A stretch of 64,000 nt of DNA from Streptomyces sp. V1I1 (lineage in GTDB: Bacteria > Actinomycetota > Actinomycetes > Streptomycetales > Streptomycetaceae), in assembly GCF_030817355.1 (NCBI RefSeq), contig NZ_JAUSZH010000001.1:3659001-3723000 (forward strand), in the 5' to 3' direction. The notes under the pieces were generated by a model. It worked only from the letters and a program-made list of their open reading frames with translations. It was not told where the DNA came from and did not search any database. The translations under genes were made by a program, and so were the position numbers. Shown here piece after piece: positions 43,343 through 52,212 of this stretch (its first letter is position 1; each line of letters begins with the position of its first letter).

Positions 43343-44305
43343 GTGAGCAGGTTCCAGGTCGTCAGCGGCAAGGGCGGTACCGGTAAAACGACGGTCGCCG
43401 CCGCCCTCGCGCTCGCCCTCGCGACCGAGGGAAAGCGCACTCTCCTCGTCGAGGTCGAGGGCAGACAGGGCATCGCGCAGCTCTTCGAGACGGAAGCGCT
43501 TCCGTACGAGGAGCGGAAAATCGCCGTCTCGTCGGGCGGCGGCGAGGTGTTCGCGCTGGCCATCGACGCCGAGCGCGCGCTCCTCGACTACCTCCAGATG
43601 TTCTACAAGCTCGGCAGCGCGGGCCGTGCCCTCAAGAAGCTCGGCGCGATCGACTTCGCGACGACCGTCGCGCCCGGTGTCCGGGACGTACTGCTGACCG
43701 GCAAGGCCTGCGAAGCCGTACGCCGCAAGACGAAGCAGGGAACATTCGCGTACGACTACGTGGTGATGGACGCCCCGCCCACCGGCCGCATCACCCGCTT
43801 CCTGAACGTGAACGACGAGGTGGCGGGCCTGGCAAAGTTCGGTCCGATACACAATCAGGCCCAGGCCGTGATGCGTGTCCTCAAGTCCCCCGAGACGGCC
43901 GTCCATATGGTGACGCTGCTCGAGGAGATGCCGGTCCAGGAGACCGCGGACGGGGTCGCAGAGCTGCGCGCCGCCGACCTCCCCGTGGGCAAGGTGATCG
44001 TGAACATGGTGCGCCCGCACATCCTCGACGAGGGGGCGGTGCGCAGTGCGGCGGGCGACCGGCGCACGGACATCGCCAAGGCGCTCACCACGGCCGGCGT
44101 CAGCGGCTCGGCGAAGCTCGTCACACCGCTCCTGGAGCAGGCCGCCGACCACGCTCAGCGTGTCGAGCTGGAGCGCGAGCAGCGCGCGGCACTGTCAAGC
44201 CTCGACCTGCCCGCGTACGAACTCCCCCTGCTGAGCGAGGGAGTCGACCTGGCCGGGCTCTACCAACTGGCGAAGGAACTGCGAAAGCAAGGGACCGGCT
44301 CATGA
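43343..44305 (+). CDS. Get3/ArsA-like ATPase A (Rv3679/BagA type)
   Basis: A 320-residue P-loop ATPase. The deviant Walker A reads SGKGGTGKTTVAAALALALA; VVMDAPPTGRITRFL and KVIVNMVRPHILDE are further nucleotide-binding motifs. It lacks the arsenite-binding cysteines. In mycobacteria the pair Rv3679-Rv3680, next to whiB4 and ponA2, has been described as bacterial Get3-like proteins A and B; the same arrangement with wblA and a class A PBP occurs here. The start GTG at 43343 appears leaderless. Its stop overlaps the next start as ATGA. Confidence 0.92.
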   Translation: MSRFQVVSGKGGTGKTTVAAALALALATEGKRTLLVEVEGRQGIAQLFETEALPYEERKIAVSSGGGEVFALAIDAERALLDYLQMFYKLGSAGRALKKLGAIDFATTVAPGVRDVLLTGKACEAVRRKTKQGTFAYDYVVMDAPPTGRITRFLNVNDEVAGLAKFGPIHNQAQAVMRVLKSPETAVHMVTLLEEMPVQETADGVAELRAADLPVGKVIVNMVRPHILDEGAVRSAAGDRRTDIAKALTTAGVSGSAKLVTPLLEQAADHAQRVELEREQRAALSSLDLPAYELPLLSEGVDLAGLYQLAKELRKQGTGS

Positions 44306-45588
44306 CCCTGGACGCGTCGGCCGCTCTCGAGGTCGACCCGCTGATCGACAACCCCGCCACCCGCATCATCGTGTGCTGCGGCGCGGGCGGCGTCGGCAAG
44401 ACGACAACCGCTGCGGCTCTTGGCGTACGGGCGGCTGAACGCGGCCGCAAGGTCGTCGTCCTCACCATCGACCCGGCCCGCAGGCTCGCCCAGTCCATGG
44501 GCATCGACTCCCTCGACAACACCCCGCGCCGGGTCAAGGGCATCGAGGGCGACGGCGAACTGCACGCCATGATGCTCGACATGAAGCGGACCTTCGACGA
44601 GATCGTCGAGGCGCACGCGGACGCCGAGCGGGCCCGCGCGATACTGGAGAACCCCTTCTACCAGTCCCTGTCGGCCGGTTTCGCGGGCACGCAGGAGTAC
44701 ATGGCGATGGAGAAGCTGGGCCAGCTGCGCGCCCGCGACGAGTGGGACCTGATCGTCGTCGACACCCCGCCGTCGCGCTCCGCGCTGGACTTCCTGGACG
44801 CGCCCAAGCGCCTCGGGTCGTTCCTGGACGGGAAGTTCATCAAGCTGCTGATGGCCCCGGCGAAGATGGGCGGCCGGGCGGGGATGAAGTTCCTCAATGT
44901 CGGCATGTCGATGATGACCGGCACACTCGGCAAACTGCTCGGCGGTCAACTCCTGCGCGACGTACAGACCTTCGTAGCCGCGATGGACACCATGTTCGGC
45001 GGCTTCCGCACCCGGGCCGACGCCACCTACCGGCTGCTACAGGCACCCGGCACGGCGTTCCTGGTGGTCGCGGCGCCGGAGCGGGACGCGCTGCGGGAGG
45101 CGGCGTACTTCGTGGAGCGGCTGGCGGCGGAGGAGATGCCGCTGGCCGGTCTGGTCCTCAACCGGGTCCATGGCAGCGGCGCCGCCCGGCTGTCGGCCGA
45201 GCGGGCGCTTGCCGCCGCAGAAAATCTTGACGAAGGCCGCATTGTGGATCAGAGGTCCGGGAATGCTGGTGTGCGTGACGCCACGGCCGCCTCTCCCGAA
45301 TCCCCGCCCGTGGCTCATACCGATGCCTTGAATCACCCGGCCGAGGATCACACCGCCGTGGATCACACCACAGAAGAGCTGACGGCGGGTCTGCTGCGCC
45401 TGCACGCCGAACGAATGCAGGTGCTCGCGCGTGAACAGCGAACGCGCGACCGCTTCACCGCGCTCCACCCCGAGGTGGCGGTGGCCCAAGTGCCCGCGCT
45501 GCCCGGCGATGTACACGACCTCGCCGGCCTGCGGGCCATCGGTGATCGGCTCGCGACCGGTGGTCATACCCCGGCCGGAGCTGTGTAG
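44302..45588 (+). CDS. Get3/ArsA-like ATPase B (Rv3680/BagB type)
   Basis: A 428-residue partner ATPase. Its motifs are VCCGAGGVGKTTTAAALG, VLTIDPARRLAQSMG and IVVDTPPSRSALDFLDAPKRLGSF, with a long Met-rich helix (KMGGRAGMKFLNVGMSMMTGTLGKLLGG) like the client-binding region of Get3. A disordered His/Asp-rich linker lies near residues 325-365. The start ATG overlaps the stop of the A subunit, so the two are made together. Confidence 0.92.
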   Translation: MTLDASAALEVDPLIDNPATRIIVCCGAGGVGKTTTAAALGVRAAERGRKVVVLTIDPARRLAQSMGIDSLDNTPRRVKGIEGDGELHAMMLDMKRTFDEIVEAHADAERARAILENPFYQSLSAGFAGTQEYMAMEKLGQLRARDEWDLIVVDTPPSRSALDFLDAPKRLGSFLDGKFIKLLMAPAKMGGRAGMKFLNVGMSMMTGTLGKLLGGQLLRDVQTFVAAMDTMFGGFRTRADATYRLLQAPGTAFLVVAAPERDALREAAYFVERLAAEEMPLAGLVLNRVHGSGAARLSAERALAAAENLDEGRIVDQRSGNAGVRDATAASPESPPVAHTDALNHPAEDHTAVDHTTEELTAGLLRLHAERMQVLAREQRTRDRFTALHPEVAVAQVPALPGDVHDLAGLRAIGDRLATGGHTPAGAV

Positions 45589-45602
45589 AACAACAGCAGG
45601 GG

Positions 45603-45947
45603 CTAGCCCACCGCTGCGTACGTCTCGTATGTCTCGTCGTCGTCGAGGCCCACGGGCAGGATGCCCGCGCTGCGCTCGTACTCCGTGCGCGCTGTTTCGA
45701 GCAGTCTGCGCCAGGAGGTGACCGTGGGACGCCTGCGCAGCAGTGCGCGCCGCTCCCGCTCGGTCATACCCCCCCATACGCCGAACTCGACGCGGTTGTC
45801 GAGTGCATCGGCAAGGCACTCGGTCCGCACCGGGCAACCGGTGCACACCGCCTTGGCCCTGTTCTGCGCTGCCCCTTGTACGAACAGTTCATCCGGATCG
45901 GTAGTGCGGCAGGCTGCCTGCGCACTCCAGTCGGTTACCCAGCCCAT
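45603..45947 (-). CDS. wblA: WblA, WhiB-like iron-sulfur regulator
   Basis: A 114-residue WhiB-family protein, MGWVTDWSAQAACRTTDPDELF. The four cluster cysteines are in AACR, VCTGCPVRTEC, and the glycine turn GVWGGMTERERR with basic DNA-binding LLRRRPTVTSWRRLL follow. The sequence is almost identical to WblA of S. coelicolor, a developmental regulator that represses antibiotic genes. The start at 45947 matches the known protein; the upstream in-frame ATGs (46004 and 45998) are probably in the leader. It is convergent with the Get3-like pair, 14 bp apart. Confidence 0.96.
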   Translation of the reverse strand: MGWVTDWSAQAACRTTDPDELFVQGAAQNRAKAVCTGCPVRTECLADALDNRVEFGVWGGMTERERRALLRRRPTVTSWRRLLETARTEYERSAGILPVGLDDDETYETYAAVG

Positions 45948-46053
45948 GCCGGCGCCGTCCTCTCCCGAATCGAGGCTCCCCCACGGCGGCAGCGGCATAT
46001 TCACCGCTGCCAGTTGAGGACGTTACGGAAGGTGGGCACAGCGCAACACCCCC

Positions 46054-46080
46054 TTCGGGCCCAATCTTGAATGGCCCGAA
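46054..46080. promoter_or_regulatory. 8-bp inverted repeat upstream of wblA
   Basis: TTCGGGCC and GGCCCGAA flank 11 nt, about 105-135 bp before the wblA start. The region 45948-46346 holds no gene and likely contains the wblA promoter and a long leader. Whether this hairpin or operator functions is unknown. Confidence 0.35.
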
Positions 46081-46346
46081 CGGACTATGGGTACGCGGCA
46101 GATCACCCAGGGGAGTGAGCTGGGGGCATACACGACTATCCCGACAAAGCGGGGCAGTTCAGTTGGGTCACAACGGACGTCGAACGACGCATGAGGCGGA
46201 TTCGGACAGGGGTCCGCCGGGTTCGGGTACGGCGGAAGTTGTGGGGAGGCCTTGATGCGAAACCGCACAGCTGTGACAGTTGAGAGCAGCTTAGGCCAAG
46301 GCCTATACGCGTGTCCGGCGAATGAGAACGTAGACATCTCACGGTG

Positions 46347-46664
46347 TTAAGCCGTCAAGTCCCCTGGGTCGAGGCCAACGTTCACGGCCCGCCTCCAGAG
46401 TCTGTCGTGCCATTCGTTGGCGTCGGGAGCGGGCTTGGTGGTCAGCCCCGGATTGGGGCCGGTCTCGATGAGGTGCAGCAGCGTCCAGGCGACGCCGTAG
46501 CAGTCATCCGGGCCGAAGCATGCGACCAGCGCCTTGGCCTCCTTCGCCGTGACCGGCCTGGAGATCGCCTCAAGCTGCCGGACTCGCCTGTCGGTCTCCT
46601 CTTCGCTCGCGTCCCAGTCAGGGAGAGGGCCATCGGCGACAAATGCCTGCACTTCAGGTCTCAT
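46347..46664 (-). CDS. Hypothetical protein, 105 residues
   Basis: MRPEVQAFVADGPLPDWDASEEE with a core VTAKEAKALVACFGPDDCYGVAWTLLHLIETGP. The composition (acidic start, conserved-looking GPDDCYG-WTLLHL) suggests a real small soluble protein; I do not recognise a domain. An in-frame ATG at 46718 gives 123 residues. It lies between wblA and the PBP gene. Confidence 0.6.
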   Translation of the reverse strand: MRPEVQAFVADGPLPDWDASEEETDRRVRQLEAISRPVTAKEAKALVACFGPDDCYGVAWTLLHLIETGPNPGLTTKPAPDANEWHDRLWRRAVNVGLDPGDLTA

Positions 46665-46764
46665 GCTTGGATGATCGGCTGCCGCCTCTGCCCTGAGCAA
46701 GGCGTCTTGGCAGGTCACGCAGCCACGGCCTCTGTTGACATCCGATGGCGCTGGGCGTCGCCGC

Positions 46765-46926
46765 TCTGGTCAGAGGCTTCGAGGCCCGGCGTGGTGAAGA
46801 CGTCCGCCCAGCGCCGACGGGGGCCAACACCCCCACTCAGTGGTGGCGGCCCGCGAAGACGCCGAACGCCGCCGATCTGGTCCGAGGCGTCCAGGCCCGG
46901 TCGTGAGAAGGAGCCCGCCCGGCGCC
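46765..46926. repeat. Imperfect 51-bp duplication in a non-coding stretch
   Basis: 46765-46815 and 46876-46926 match at 39 of 51 positions (TCTGGTC-GAGGC, GGCCCGG, CGCCC-GCGCC). The 360 bp from 46719 to 47081 have no convincing coding frame; in one frame both copies read WSEASRPG, hinting at a decayed repeat gene. Confidence 0.45.
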
Positions 46927-47069
46927 CACGCAGCCACCACCACGAGCACCAGGACCGCCCACCGATCTACATTCAGGCGTTGCCTGCCGGGCTGCCCCTA
47001 GATGTCACAACCTGGTACTCGAACATCCCGAGAAGCACCCGCTCCGTCGGAACGCCGATAACAACGGAT

Positions 47070-47075
47070 TAGGCT
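47070..47075 (+). promoter_or_regulatory. -10 box for leaderless penicillin-binding protein transcript
   Basis: TAGGCT lies 6 nt before the ATG at 47082 and no ribosome-binding site is present. The spacing is that of a leaderless mRNA. Confidence 0.55.
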
Positions 47076-47081
47076 GCCCCC

Positions 47082-49313
47082 ATGCCAAAGAAGCGCTCGG
47101 GCGGAGGTCTGACCGGGACCCAGCAGGCCGCCAAGTTCCTCGGTGTCAGCGTGCTCTCCGGAGCGGTGCTGGCAGGCATCGCCCTGCCCGCCGCCGGTGC
47201 GCTGGGGCTCGCGGCCAAAGGAACGGTCCAGGGATTCGACGAGATCCCCGCCAACCTCAAGACGCCTCCGCTGAGCCAGCGCACCACCATCCTGGACTCG
47301 AAGGGCGGGCAGATCGCCACGGTCTACTCCCGCGACCGCACGGTGGTGCCGCTCAAGGACGTCTCCCCGTACATGCAGAAGGCGATCGTCGCGATCGAGG
47401 ACTCGCGCTTCTACGAGCACGGCGCGATCGACCTCAAGGGTGTCCTGCGCGCGCTGAACCGCAATGCCCAGTCGGGCGGCGTCTCCCAGGGCGCCTCCAC
47501 CCTCACCCAGCAGTATGTGAAGAACGTCTTCGTCGAGGAGGCCGGCGACAACCCCGACAAGGTCGCCCAGGCCACCCAGCAGACGCTCGGCCGCAAGATC
47601 CAGGAACTGAAGTTCGCGATCCAGGTCGAGGAAGAGCTGGGCAAGAAGAAGATCCTCGAGAACTACCTCAACATCACCTTCTTCGGGCAGCAGGCGTACG
47701 GCATCGAGGCGGCGTCCCAGCGCTACTTCTCCAAGTCGGCCAAGGACCTGAAGCTGGAGGAGGCGGCGATGCTCGCGGGCATCGTCCAGTCCCCCAGCCG
47801 CTACGACCCGGTCAATGACACACAGGAGGCGACCAAGCGTCGCAACATCGTGTTGCAGCGCATGGCCCAGGTCCGCGACATCTCGCAGGAGGAAGCCGAG
47901 CGGGCGATGGCGACCCCGGTCGGGCTGAAGGTCAGCAAGCCGAAGAACGGCTGCATCACGGCGGCCAACGGCGCGGGCTTCTTCTGTGACTACGTACGCG
48001 AGGTGTTCCTCTCCGACCCGGTCTTCGGAAAGACCAAGGAGGCCCGGGCCAAGGTCTGGAACCAGGGCGGTCTGACGATCAAGACGACGCTGGACCCGCA
48101 GGCACAGCGGTCGGCGCAGAAATCGATCAAGAAACACGTCTACCAGACGGACAATGTCGCCACCGCGGTGACGATGGTCCAGCCCGGCACCGGCAAGATC
48201 ATGGCGATGGGCCAGTCCCGGCCGTACGGCTTCGGCAAGACCGAGACCCAGATAAACTACTCGGTCAACCAGGGCATGGGCGGCTCGAACTACGGCTTCC
48301 CGGTCGGCTCGACCTTCAAGCCGTTCGTCGCCTCGGCAGCCATAGAGCAGGGCAAGCCGCCGACGCAGATGTATCCGGCGCCGTACCAGATGCCGTACCC
48401 GTCGTCGATCCCGACCTGCAGCGGAAAGCCGTGGGTCAACATCGACAACAAACAGCGCCTGGAGAACGAGAACAAGGCCGAGGTGGGTCCGTACGCCCTC
48501 AAGGAAGCGATGGCGAAGTCGGTCAACACCTACTTCGTGCAGATGATCGCCGACATAGGTCTGTGCCCGGTCATGGAGATGACGCAGAAGCTCGGTGTGG
48601 TGCAGGGCAACGGCAAGAAGCTCCCCGAGGAGCCCTCCCCGCTTACTCTGGGCTCCACCGGCATCTCGCCGCTGACCATGGCCAACGCGTACGCGACCTT
48701 CGCCAACCGCGGCAACTACTGCACCCCGACCGCCATCGAGTCCATCAGCACGGCCGACGGCAAGAGCCTCGAGGTGCCCAGTTCCACCTGCGGCAAGGCC
48801 ATGAGCGAGCGGACGGCCGACACCATCAACACGCTGCTGCGCGGAGTGGTCGACTCCGGTACGGGTCAGCAGGCCGGTCTCCAGAGCCGTGACAACGCGG
48901 GCAAGACCGGTACGACGGACGGCCGGAAGAACGCCTGGTTCGTCGGCTACACCCCCAACCTGTCCGGAGCCGTGTGGGTCGGCAGCCCCAGCCAGCAGGT
49001 GGAGATGGAGAACATCACCATCGGCGGTCAGTACCACGCCAAGGTGTTCGGCGGTCAGGTCCCCGGACCGATCTGGAAGGACGCGATGACCGGTGCCCTG
49101 GACGGGCAGCCCGCTCCTGCGTTCAACAGCGTCGTGATCCCGGACCCGCCGAAGAAGGACGACAAGGAGAAGCCGGGGGACGGCAAGCCCGGTGACAACC
49201 GCGGCCAGGGCAACGGCGGGCAGCAGCCGTGGCCCGGGATCTCGATCCCGCCGGACCTGATCGGCGGCGGGAACAACCGCGGCCAGGGCAACGGCGGCCG
49301 GACCGGGCAGTAG
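47082..49313 (+). CDS. Class A penicillin-binding protein (transglycosylase-transpeptidase)
   Basis: A 743-residue bifunctional peptidoglycan synthase. After a cytoplasmic tail and one membrane helix comes a GT51 domain with AIVAIEDSRFYEHGAIDLKG (catalytic Glu) and GASTLTQQYVKN. The transpeptidase domain has the Ser-x-x-Lys GSTFKPF, the SVN motif in MAKSVNTYFV and KTGTTDG. The C-terminal 70 residues are Pro/Gly/Asp/Asn low complexity. Rv3682 (PonA2) is the mycobacterial counterpart in the same context. Confidence 0.95.
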   Translation: MPKKRSGGGLTGTQQAAKFLGVSVLSGAVLAGIALPAAGALGLAAKGTVQGFDEIPANLKTPPLSQRTTILDSKGGQIATVYSRDRTVVPLKDVSPYMQKAIVAIEDSRFYEHGAIDLKGVLRALNRNAQSGGVSQGASTLTQQYVKNVFVEEAGDNPDKVAQATQQTLGRKIQELKFAIQVEEELGKKKILENYLNITFFGQQAYGIEAASQRYFSKSAKDLKLEEAAMLAGIVQSPSRYDPVNDTQEATKRRNIVLQRMAQVRDISQEEAERAMATPVGLKVSKPKNGCITAANGAGFFCDYVREVFLSDPVFGKTKEARAKVWNQGGLTIKTTLDPQAQRSAQKSIKKHVYQTDNVATAVTMVQPGTGKIMAMGQSRPYGFGKTETQINYSVNQGMGGSNYGFPVGSTFKPFVASAAIEQGKPPTQMYPAPYQMPYPSSIPTCSGKPWVNIDNKQRLENENKAEVGPYALKEAMAKSVNTYFVQMIADIGLCPVMEMTQKLGVVQGNGKKLPEEPSPLTLGSTGISPLTMANAYATFANRGNYCTPTAIESISTADGKSLEVPSSTCGKAMSERTADTINTLLRGVVDSGTGQQAGLQSRDNAGKTGTTDGRKNAWFVGYTPNLSGAVWVGSPSQQVEMENITIGGQYHAKVFGGQVPGPIWKDAMTGALDGQPAPAFNSVVIPDPPKKDDKEKPGDGKPGDNRGQGNGGQQPWPGISIPPDLIGGGNNRGQGNGGRTGQ

Positions 49314-49351
49314 GGCGGTTCGCGCGCAGAGGACCACGAGAGGATCACGAT

Positions 49352-49384
49352 GAGGGGGACCCGGCCGGTGGCCGGGTCCCCCTC
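49352..49384. terminator. Bidirectional terminator between PBP and yqeY
   Basis: GAGGGGGACCCGGCC (49352-49366) pairs perfectly with 49370-49384 around a 3-nt loop, between convergent genes. Confidence 0.9.
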
Positions 49385-49408
49385 GTCTCGTACATCTCGT
49401 AACCTCCG

Positions 49409-49873
49409 TCAGCCCGCGAGCAGCTGCTTCACCGCGGCGGCCACCCGGCCGCCCTCGGCGCGTCCCGCCACCTTCGGGTTCACGATCTTCATGACGGCGC
49501 CCATGGCACGCGGGCCCTCGGCGCCCGCGGCCTTCGCCTCCTCGACGGCCTGCGCGACGATCGCGCCGAGTTCGTCGTCGGTCAGCTGCTGCGGCAGGTA
49601 CGCGTCGAGCAGCACGCCCTCCGCCTGCTCCCGCTCGGCCTGCTCGGGGCGGCCGCCCTGGGCGAAGGCCTCCGCGGCCTCGCGGCGCTTCTTCGCCTCC
49701 TTGGCGATCACCTTCTGCACCTCGTCGTCGGAGAGCTCGCGGGCCGTCTTGCCCGAGACCTCCTCCTTGGTGATCGCGGCGAGGGTCAGCCGGAGCGTGG
49801 AGGAGCGCAGTTCGTCGCGCGCCCTGATCGCCGCGGTGAGGTCTTCGTGCAGCTTGGACTTGAGCGTAGTCAT
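49409..49873 (-). CDS. GatB/YqeY-domain protein
   Basis: A 154-residue YqeY-family protein: MTTLKSKLHEDLTAAIRARDELRSSTLRLTLAAI, YLPQQLTDDEL and the conserved PRAMGAVMKIVNPKVAGRAEGGRVAA. The domain resembles the tRNA-binding tail of amidotransferase subunit GatB; free YqeY proteins have no settled role. The ATG at 49873 has GAAGAAG upstream, and that site lies inside the inverted repeat that borders the accessory island. Confidence 0.9.
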   Translation of the reverse strand: MTTLKSKLHEDLTAAIRARDELRSSTLRLTLAAITKEEVSGKTARELSDDEVQKVIAKEAKKRREAAEAFAQGGRPEQAEREQAEGVLLDAYLPQQLTDDELGAIVAQAVEEAKAAGAEGPRAMGAVMKIVNPKVAGRAEGGRVAAAVKQLLAG

Positions 49874-49892
49874 AACTTCTTCATAGCCTTTT
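49868..49892. repeat. Left copy of a 25-bp inverted repeat bordering the island (possible attachment half-site)
   Basis: AGTCA-TAA-CTTCTTCATAGCCTTTT matches the reverse complement of 59809-59833 at 22 of 25 positions, 17 of them contiguous. It covers the yqeY ribosome-binding site and start and ends 3 bp before the recombinase ATG. Confidence 0.6.
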
Positions 49893-49895
49893 CTC

Positions 49896-51374
49896 ATGGA
49901 CCCGGTCAACGAGGATTCGCAGGTCAACAATGACTCGGAACGGCTCCGCAGGCTGGCCCGAATAGCCGGGTCGCAGCGGGACAGGCGCAGTCGTTCCGAC
50001 TGGACAGGGGAACCGGCGGCGATCTACTGCCGGATTTCGCACGTCAACGACGACGATCAAACCGGTGTCGACCGACAAGAGCGTATCTGCCGTGACATCG
50101 CGCAGCGTCTCGGTGTGACGGTCGATCAGCACATGGTCTTCGTGGACAACAACCGATCGGCGTGGCAGCGCAACCGGCAGCGGAAGGGGTGGGACGCCCT
50201 ACTCGATGCCGCACGGTCCGGAGGCGTCCGGCACATCCTGACCTACCACCCGGACCGGCTGATGAGGCAGCCGCGCGATCTTGAGGAGCTTCTTCAGATC
50301 GCGGACGACAACAGCATCAACCTTCACGGTCAGGCGAACCAACGGGATCTTGCCGACCCGGACGACCGGTTCTTTCTGCGCATCGAGGTAGCGCACGCTT
50401 GCAGGTCCAGCGACGACACCTGCCGACGACTCAAAGACGCACTGATCGACCGCGCCCAGGACGGCAAGCCGCACACCGGCAAGCGGCGGTACGGCTACGA
50501 CAAGAGCGGCACGGCCATCATTCCCGCAGAAGCCGAGATCGTGCGCGAGATTTTCTCCCGGTATCTGGACGGGCAGACGACCACGGCCATCGCTGTGGAC
50601 CTCAATCGGCGGGGAGAGTCGACTGCCCTCGGCGGCGAGTGGAACACCTGGAACGTACGGGCGATCTTGGACAGCCGCCACGTAGCCGGAATCCGCGTCT
50701 TCCGCGGTCAGGAGCTGGGCCACGGCGAGTGGTCGGCGATCATCCCTCGGGGCACATGGGACGAGGTACAGGAGCGCCGCAGCTACCGCACTGCAGCGAG
50801 CTGGGGCCAGTCGGCGCCCACGCACCGTACATTCTTCGCGGTCTGGTTCGTCTGCAAGGGCTGCGGCAACCGGATGGGCGGAAGCGGCGGCAAGTACATG
50901 TGCAATCGCGCGGCCCGGTCCGACTCCCTGCGCTGCTACCGAACTGCCAGCGGCGCACCACTGGAGCAGTTCGTGACCGACGCGGCGATCAAGCTACTGG
51001 AACGCCTTGACGCGACCGGCCAGGAAGAGGCCGCCGTACTTTCACGCGAGGATCAGGCAGCGATCGTCGCCGACCGGGAAGAGCTGGCCGAGCTCAAGGA
51101 CATGTGGAACAGCCGCGAACTGAAGACCCAGGAATACTCTATCCACCCGTCGCCCGAGCGGCCTAAACGGGCCAGCGCACCCCACCTACCTGGCGATAGC
51201 CTGCGGGCCAAACCAGAAAGGCCGGTCCAGTGGGCTTCGACGCAGAACGATCAGCACGTATCGCTGCCACGCAGGAGGCCGCCCGGCCCGTCTGGGAGGC
51301 AACCGGCGACTCGGATGCACTCCAGCAGTTCCTCAAGGACAACGGGTGTCACGGAGTGGAAGCCGTGTTCGTGA
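49896..51374 (+). CDS. Large serine recombinase, apparently truncated at the 3' end
   Basis: The catalytic domain has AIYCRISHVNDDDQTGVDRQER (nucleophile Ser in the YxRxS motif, about residue 48) and LTYHPDRLMRQPRDLE. A recombinase domain (GKPHTGKRRYGYDK, TWNVRAILDSRHVAGIRVFRG) and a zinc ribbon (CKGCGNRMGG...CNRAARSDSLRCYR) follow. It fits a site-specific integrase of a phage or mobile element. After LKDMWNSRELKTQEY (about residue 415, nt 51140) the sequence loses family character and overlaps the next gene by 145 bp, so the coiled-coil C-terminus is probably lost. Confidence 0.85.
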   Translation: MDPVNEDSQVNNDSERLRRLARIAGSQRDRRSRSDWTGEPAAIYCRISHVNDDDQTGVDRQERICRDIAQRLGVTVDQHMVFVDNNRSAWQRNRQRKGWDALLDAARSGGVRHILTYHPDRLMRQPRDLEELLQIADDNSINLHGQANQRDLADPDDRFFLRIEVAHACRSSDDTCRRLKDALIDRAQDGKPHTGKRRYGYDKSGTAIIPAEAEIVREIFSRYLDGQTTTAIAVDLNRRGESTALGGEWNTWNVRAILDSRHVAGIRVFRGQELGHGEWSAIIPRGTWDEVQERRSYRTAASWGQSAPTHRTFFAVWFVCKGCGNRMGGSGGKYMCNRAARSDSLRCYRTASGAPLEQFVTDAAIKLLERLDATGQEEAAVLSREDQAAIVADREELAELKDMWNSRELKTQEYSIHPSPERPKRASAPHLPGDSLRAKPERPVQWASTQNDQHVSLPRRRPPGPSGRQPATRMHSSSSSRTTGVTEWKPCS

Positions 51375-51508
51375 CCATGGGCTTGCTGAACTGCGATCTT
51401 GCCGAAGCCCAACGAGCCTTCTTCAACGCCCCATGCCGCGACGCCGAGCGCCGCTTCCACAACAACGCCATGGACCTGCTCGAAGAGGCCGCCGACCACG
51501 ACGCCTGA
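51230..51508 (+). CDS. Hypothetical protein, 92 residues
   Basis: MGFDAERSARIAATQEAARPVWEATGDSDALQQFLKDNGCHG continues to a helical, acidic C-terminus. The GTG at 51230 has GAAAGG about 9 nt upstream. Composition and start site look genuine; the family is unknown. It lies inside the island and overlaps the non-native tail frame of the recombinase. Confidence 0.6.
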   Translation: MGFDAERSARIAATQEAARPVWEATGDSDALQQFLKDNGCHGVEAVFVTMGLLNCDLAEAQRAFFNAPCRDAERRFHNNAMDLLEEAADHDA

Positions 51509-51618
51509 GAGCACCAGCGGCCCAGCAGAGGCCCTTGACTCGGCCATTAAGACTCCACCGACCTTGCGTTGATTCCACTCGGGTAGCCCTAATCCAGCAG
51601 GCGCCTTGCAGCCGAAGC

Positions 51619-52212
51619 TCACGCGGCCGCATTGCGTATTACGGACTCAGAAATCGCCTTCACGTTCGCGTGAGCCCGCTGTTCGGCAATGAACGACAGA
51701 ACTATGGAGGTGGACCCTAACAAGATCGATACGGAAGTTCCTACTATGCAGATTATGCCATTCATAGGACCAAGCCGCTCGCTTGATGTTGTCGCCACAG
51801 ACTGGATCAGGGCAACGGCCACGCTACTTGCATATACGACGCCTATCATGGCTCGTATACAAATATTCGCCATAGCTCCGTGGCGGAGGCGTGCTATTTC
51901 AGACTCCCAGTGGGCCACGGGGAAACCAGCCTTCCTGGCCACCTCCCGCTCCAACGCCGCCTGGTAGCCGCCCAGTGACAGGGCCTCCGTGTTCAGGAAG
52001 AGCAGGTAGACGACGAGGAAGGAAAGTGCGAACGGTAAGCCTATGAGGAGGTACAGCTTCCCTGAGTTGATGGCTACTGACACCCCGAGGGAAATCAGGA
52101 CGACTGAACTGGCGAGTATCTTTTCACCCAGCAGGAGATAAGCTGTGAGTCGCTCCGAGACGGCTCGACATTCCTCGAGTAGACCCGTAATGACCTGTTC
52201 TTCTCGTGTCAC
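51619..52212 (-). CDS. Hypothetical four-helix membrane protein, atypical base composition
   Basis: A 197-residue protein. Two adjacent helices at about 30-72 (ILASSVVLISLGVSVAI, LYLLIGLPFALSFLVVYLLFL) and two at about 115-172 enclose a charged helical segment (ALEREVARKAGFPVAHWESEIARLRH). The layout recalls small effector-type membrane proteins of defence or signalling islands, but I cannot name a family. The DNA is visibly richer in A/T than the flanking chromosome, which suggests transfer. The GTG at 52212 is the likely start. Confidence 0.6.
   Translation of the reverse strand: MTREEQVITGLLEECRAVSERLTAYLLLGEKILASSVVLISLGVSVAINSGKLYLLIGLPFALSFLVVYLLFLNTEALSLGGYQAALEREVARKAGFPVAHWESEIARLRHGAMANICIRAMIGVVYASSVAVALIQSVATTSSERLGPMNGIICIVGTSVSILLGSTSIVLSFIAEQRAHANVKAISESVIRNAAA

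Noticed and set aside
46344..47072. A 242-codon frame between wblA and the PBP gene
   Set aside because: Low-complexity Arg/Pro/Ser, crosses the better-supported minus-strand gene and the duplicated region, no ribosome-binding site.
46998..49337. A 779-codon minus-strand frame
   Set aside because: Shadow of the PBP gene.
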